DNA of 9,654 nucleotides from an uncultured Oscillospiraceae bacterium. Its GTDB lineage: Bacteria > Bacillota > Clostridia > Oscillospirales > Acutalibacteraceae. Every line of letters starts with the position of its first letter. Position 1 is the first letter of the stretch. The position numbers were made by a program, and so were the translations under genes. Where the stretch lies: the NCBI GenBank assembly GCA_900552225.1, contig URYX01000057.1:1-9654 (forward strand), in the 5' to 3' direction. The notes under the pieces were generated by a model. The model saw only the letters and a list, made by a program, of their open reading frames with translations. It did no database searches and was not told where the DNA came from. Below, in pieces: positions 7,930-9,654 of this stretch.

Positions 7930-8021
7930 CAAGGGCCGATTATTATCTTCGGGTTCGGGGGCTGCGGCCCTGAATACAGTATAAAAAAACGGCGAGACTC
8001 GCCGGAAAGAGAGGAATATCT
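7930..8021 (+). promoter_or_regulatory. Spacer between permease and binding-protein genes with two hairpins
   Basis: This is the longest gap in the window. The first hairpin is GGGGC (7958-7962), loop TGCG, GCCCT (7967-7971), a C(UNCG)G-type tetraloop that should be very stable. GGGCCG at 7933-7938 can pair with CGGCCC at 7965-7970 instead, so two alternative folds exist. Neither is followed by a T-run, so neither is a + strand terminator. A second hairpin lies just before the ribosome binding site GAGAGGA (8009-8015). Such elements between transporter genes often set unequal mRNA stability, here possibly favouring the binding protein; that role is inference. Confidence 0.5.
7983..8004 (-). 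terminator. Palindrome with A-run: intrinsic terminator shape on the minus strand
   Basis: Seven A (7983-7989) precede CGGCGAG (7990-7996), one base, and CTCGCCG (7998-8004). Read on the minus strand this is a GC-rich stem of 5-6 bp with a 3-5 nt loop, followed by seven U, the standard intrinsic terminator. On the plus strand there is no T-run after it, and it lies 4 nt before the ribosome binding site of the binding-protein gene, so there it would act only as a 5' leader hairpin. No minus-strand gene is visible to terminate. Confidence 0.5.
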
Positions 8022-9392
8022 ATGCAAACATTCAAACGAGGAATGCTGCTGCTTTTGGCGATGATCCTGCTGTTGTCCGTGTGCGTCGGCTGCAGCGGGA
8101 CGGAGGATGTCAGCGCGCCGGACGGCTCTGAGGCCTCGGGAGGGGCCACCACCGTCCGCACCGCTCCGACACAGCTGCGGGATCTGACCTCCGGCGGTAC
8201 GGGGGAGGAAACAGTCGGGTTTGAGAAAAAAGAGCTGAGCAATACCGACGTCACGCTGTTCCTGCCCTACGAGCCGGGCGACGCGGTCAAGCGGCAGATT
8301 GCGGCCTATGAGAGCCGCTACAACGCCAAGGTGTTGTTGGAAAGCTGTCTGTGGGACCAGCGGTATACCCGGCTGGCGACGCTGATTCAGAGCGGCGATG
8401 CTCCGGATGTGGTCAGTGTGGTATACAGCGATATGCCGACCATGGCGGTGAAAAATCTGTTGCAGCCGATTGACGGCTATACAGACCTTGAGAATGCGGT
8501 GTACGATCAGAGCTCCAATGACGGGGTGTATTCCTTAAACGGCAAGCATTACGCGCTGACGACCCGTGCGGTTCCCTACGGCATCTATTACAATGAGAGC
8601 ATGTTCAAGCGCAACGGCGTCAAAACGCCGGGCGAATACTACCGCGAGGGCACATGGAGCTGGGAGAATTTCCGCAAGGCGGCCCTTGAGATGAGCGAGG
8701 ACACCGACAACGACGGAATCAACGATATCTTCGGCTTCGGCACCTGGAAGGATGATATTTTCGTCATCGCCAACGGCGTCGATATGATCACGATAGAAAA
8801 CGGCCGGCCGAAGCTGAATATCAACGATGCCCGTGTGACCGAGGGCCTGCAGTTCTTCCAGGATATGTTCTATACCGATCATTCGATTCAGAAGGCGCAC
8901 TGGGACTGGAAGGAGGGCTTCCGCAACCGGAAGGTAGCCATGGTGTTTGAGGGCTGGACGTACCAGACGCAGCTGCTGTATGAGGAGGGCTTCACGGACA
9001 ATATCGGGATTGTCCCGTTCCCGATGGGCCCGAGTGCCGGAGACAAGCAGGTCAACTATACCGCCAATACCGGCTTCGGTATCTGCCAGGGCAGCGGCAA
9101 CCCGGAGGGTGCGGCGGCCTTCATCGAGGAGTACCTGACGGAGGCCTGCAAGAATACGCTCAACGGGGTCAATCTGTCCCATCTGACGGAGGAGCAGTTT
9201 GAAATGGCCAGGCTCATGGTGACGCAGGACAGCATTCTGCCGCGCAGCACCGGCTACGGCGAGTTCTTCAACTATTTTGTCAATATCACCGACCAGCTGC
9301 GCGACGGCAAGCCGGTGGGAACGATCCTGCAGCGGTTTGCCCCCGAGCTGCAGAACGAGATCGATGCCACGATGGGATCGGATGCGGGATAA
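8022..9392 (+). CDS. Extracellular solute-binding lipoprotein of a sugar ABC transporter (family 1)
   Basis: Captures the sugar outside the membrane and delivers it to a permease pair. 456 residues. A type II signal peptide ends in VCVGC, with C24 the likely lipidated cysteine. A Ser/Gly/Thr-rich linker runs to about residue 70, then the binding fold begins (DVTLFLPYEPGDAVKRQIAAYE). Family features include SGDAPDVVSV, VPYGIYYNESMFKRNGVKTP, TWSWENF, KVAMVFEGW and NTGFGICQGSGNPEGAAAFIEEYL. Residues 227-235 (DTDNDGIND) match the DxDxDGxxD calcium-binding loop. GAGAGGA lies 6 nt before the ATG. It sits directly after the second permease pair, which is its likely partner, although it could also serve the first pair. 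The ligand is not predictable from sequence alone. Confidence 0.95.
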   Translation: MQTFKRGMLLLLAMILLLSVCVGCSGTEDVSAPDGSEASGGATTVRTAPTQLRDLTSGGTGEETVGFEKKELSNTDVTLFLPYEPGDAVKRQIAAYESRYNAKVLLESCLWDQRYTRLATLIQSGDAPDVVSVVYSDMPTMAVKNLLQPIDGYTDLENAVYDQSSNDGVYSLNGKHYALTTRAVPYGIYYNESMFKRNGVKTPGEYYREGTWSWENFRKAALEMSEDTDNDGINDIFGFGTWKDDIFVIANGVDMITIENGRPKLNINDARVTEGLQFFQDMFYTDHSIQKAHWDWKEGFRNRKVAMVFEGWTYQTQLLYEEGFTDNIGIVPFPMGPSAGDKQVNYTANTGFGICQGSGNPEGAAAFIEEYLTEACKNTLNGVNLSHLTEEQFEMARLMVTQDSILPRSTGYGEFFNYFVNITDQLRDGKPVGTILQRFAPELQNEIDATMGSDAG

Positions 9393-9404
9393 ACGGAGGA
9401 TGCT

Positions 9405-9654
9405 ATGAGACAATGGAGAAAGGTGCTGTGTCTGATGCTGACACTTTTCCTGCTGACGAGCGCAGCAGCCTGTGCAGGAGGAGGGGACGGCTCCGGTCTC
9501 TCCTCCGAGGCATCGGGCGGCCCGTCCTCGGACACCTCGGAGCCCTTCGATGACGGCCCGTCCGGGGCGGATCCGTCGGAGGTCAATCCGGTCATCAAGC
9601 TGTCGGAAAAGCCGCAGAAGCCGTGGTTGGACCCGGCAAGCTACAGCATGTACG
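9405..9654 (+). CDS. Lipoprotein, 3' partial, function unknown
   Basis: The gene begins 12 nt after the binding-protein gene with GGAGG at 9395-9399, 5 nt before the ATG, and runs off the window; 83 complete codons are visible. The protein opens MRQWRKVLCLMLTLFLL and has a lipobox-like AAAC with C23 as the likely lipidated residue. It continues into a low-complexity Gly/Ser/Asp/Pro linker (about 24-60) and then VNPVIKLSEKPQKPWLDPASYSMY, where a folded domain seems to start. The design resembles the linker of the preceding binding protein, and it belongs to the same transcript by spacing. It could be a second binding protein or a glycan-active surface lipoprotein; the visible part is too short to decide. 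Confidence 0.8.
   Translation, partial: MRQWRKVLCLMLTLFLLTSAAACAGGGDGSGLSSEASGGPSSDTSEPFDDGPSGADPSEVNPVIKLSEKPQKPWLDPASYSMY

Noticed and set aside
7948..7985. A promoter before the binding-protein gene (TATAAA at 7980-7985)
   Set aside because: No -35-like hexamer lies at the right distance, because that position is a G-run. The A-rich stretch is better explained as part of the palindrome element.
7930..8021. A plus-strand terminator after the second permease pair
   Set aside because: Stable stems are present, but neither is followed by a T-run on the plus strand, so the binding-protein gene is more likely co-transcribed.
1..9654. CRISPR arrays, tRNA or rRNA genes, insertion sequences or attachment sites
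   Set aside because: No spaced repeats, cloverleaf-like segments, transposase frames or terminal inverted repeats were seen; coding sequence fills nearly the whole window.

Overview
The window is a GC-rich stretch from what looks like a Gram-positive anaerobe of the class Clostridia (Oscillospiraceae-like). The reasons are strong AGGAGG-type ribosome binding sites before almost every gene, lipoprotein signal peptides on the binding proteins, and gene families typical of gut and environmental Firmicutes. The lineage is an inference from style, not from a marker gene. All supported genes lie on the + strand and are tightly spaced, so most or all of the window is probably one operon that continues past both ends.

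Layout: (1) a 5'-truncated MalF/UgpA-type sugar ABC permease (2-817) and its MalG/UgpE-type partner (830-1705). (2) A large secreted and membrane protein with an N-terminal NHL-like propeller, a TPR region and a C-terminal Yip1-type membrane domain (1736-3814). (3) An exported protein of the DUF5696 family that looks like a divergent glycoside-hydrolase-type barrel protein (3826-6057). (4) A second MalF-type/MalG-type permease pair (6054-6947 and 7000-7929). (5) A 92-nt spacer with two hairpins. (6) An extracellular solute-binding lipoprotein (8022-9392). (7) The first 83 codons of another lipoprotein (9405 to the window end).

How they could work together (inference): two CUT1-family permease pairs, at least one sugar-binding lipoprotein, an exported glycan-active-like protein and a membrane-anchored propeller protein would form a surface module for recognising, perhaps trimming, and importing an oligosaccharide. 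No ATP-binding subunit is present. This is common for CUT1 importers, which can share one MsmK/MalK-like ATPase encoded elsewhere. The substrate cannot be read from the sequence.

The most notable anomaly is at the start of the fourth permease gene. A very good Shine-Dalgarno and ATG lead into only three codons before an in-frame TGA, and the same frame then continues into the full permease. The gene is therefore either mutated at codon 4 or translated by restart at a downstream TTG. The second notable point is the conserved-looking but functionally undefined Yip1/DUF5696 core between two permease pairs.
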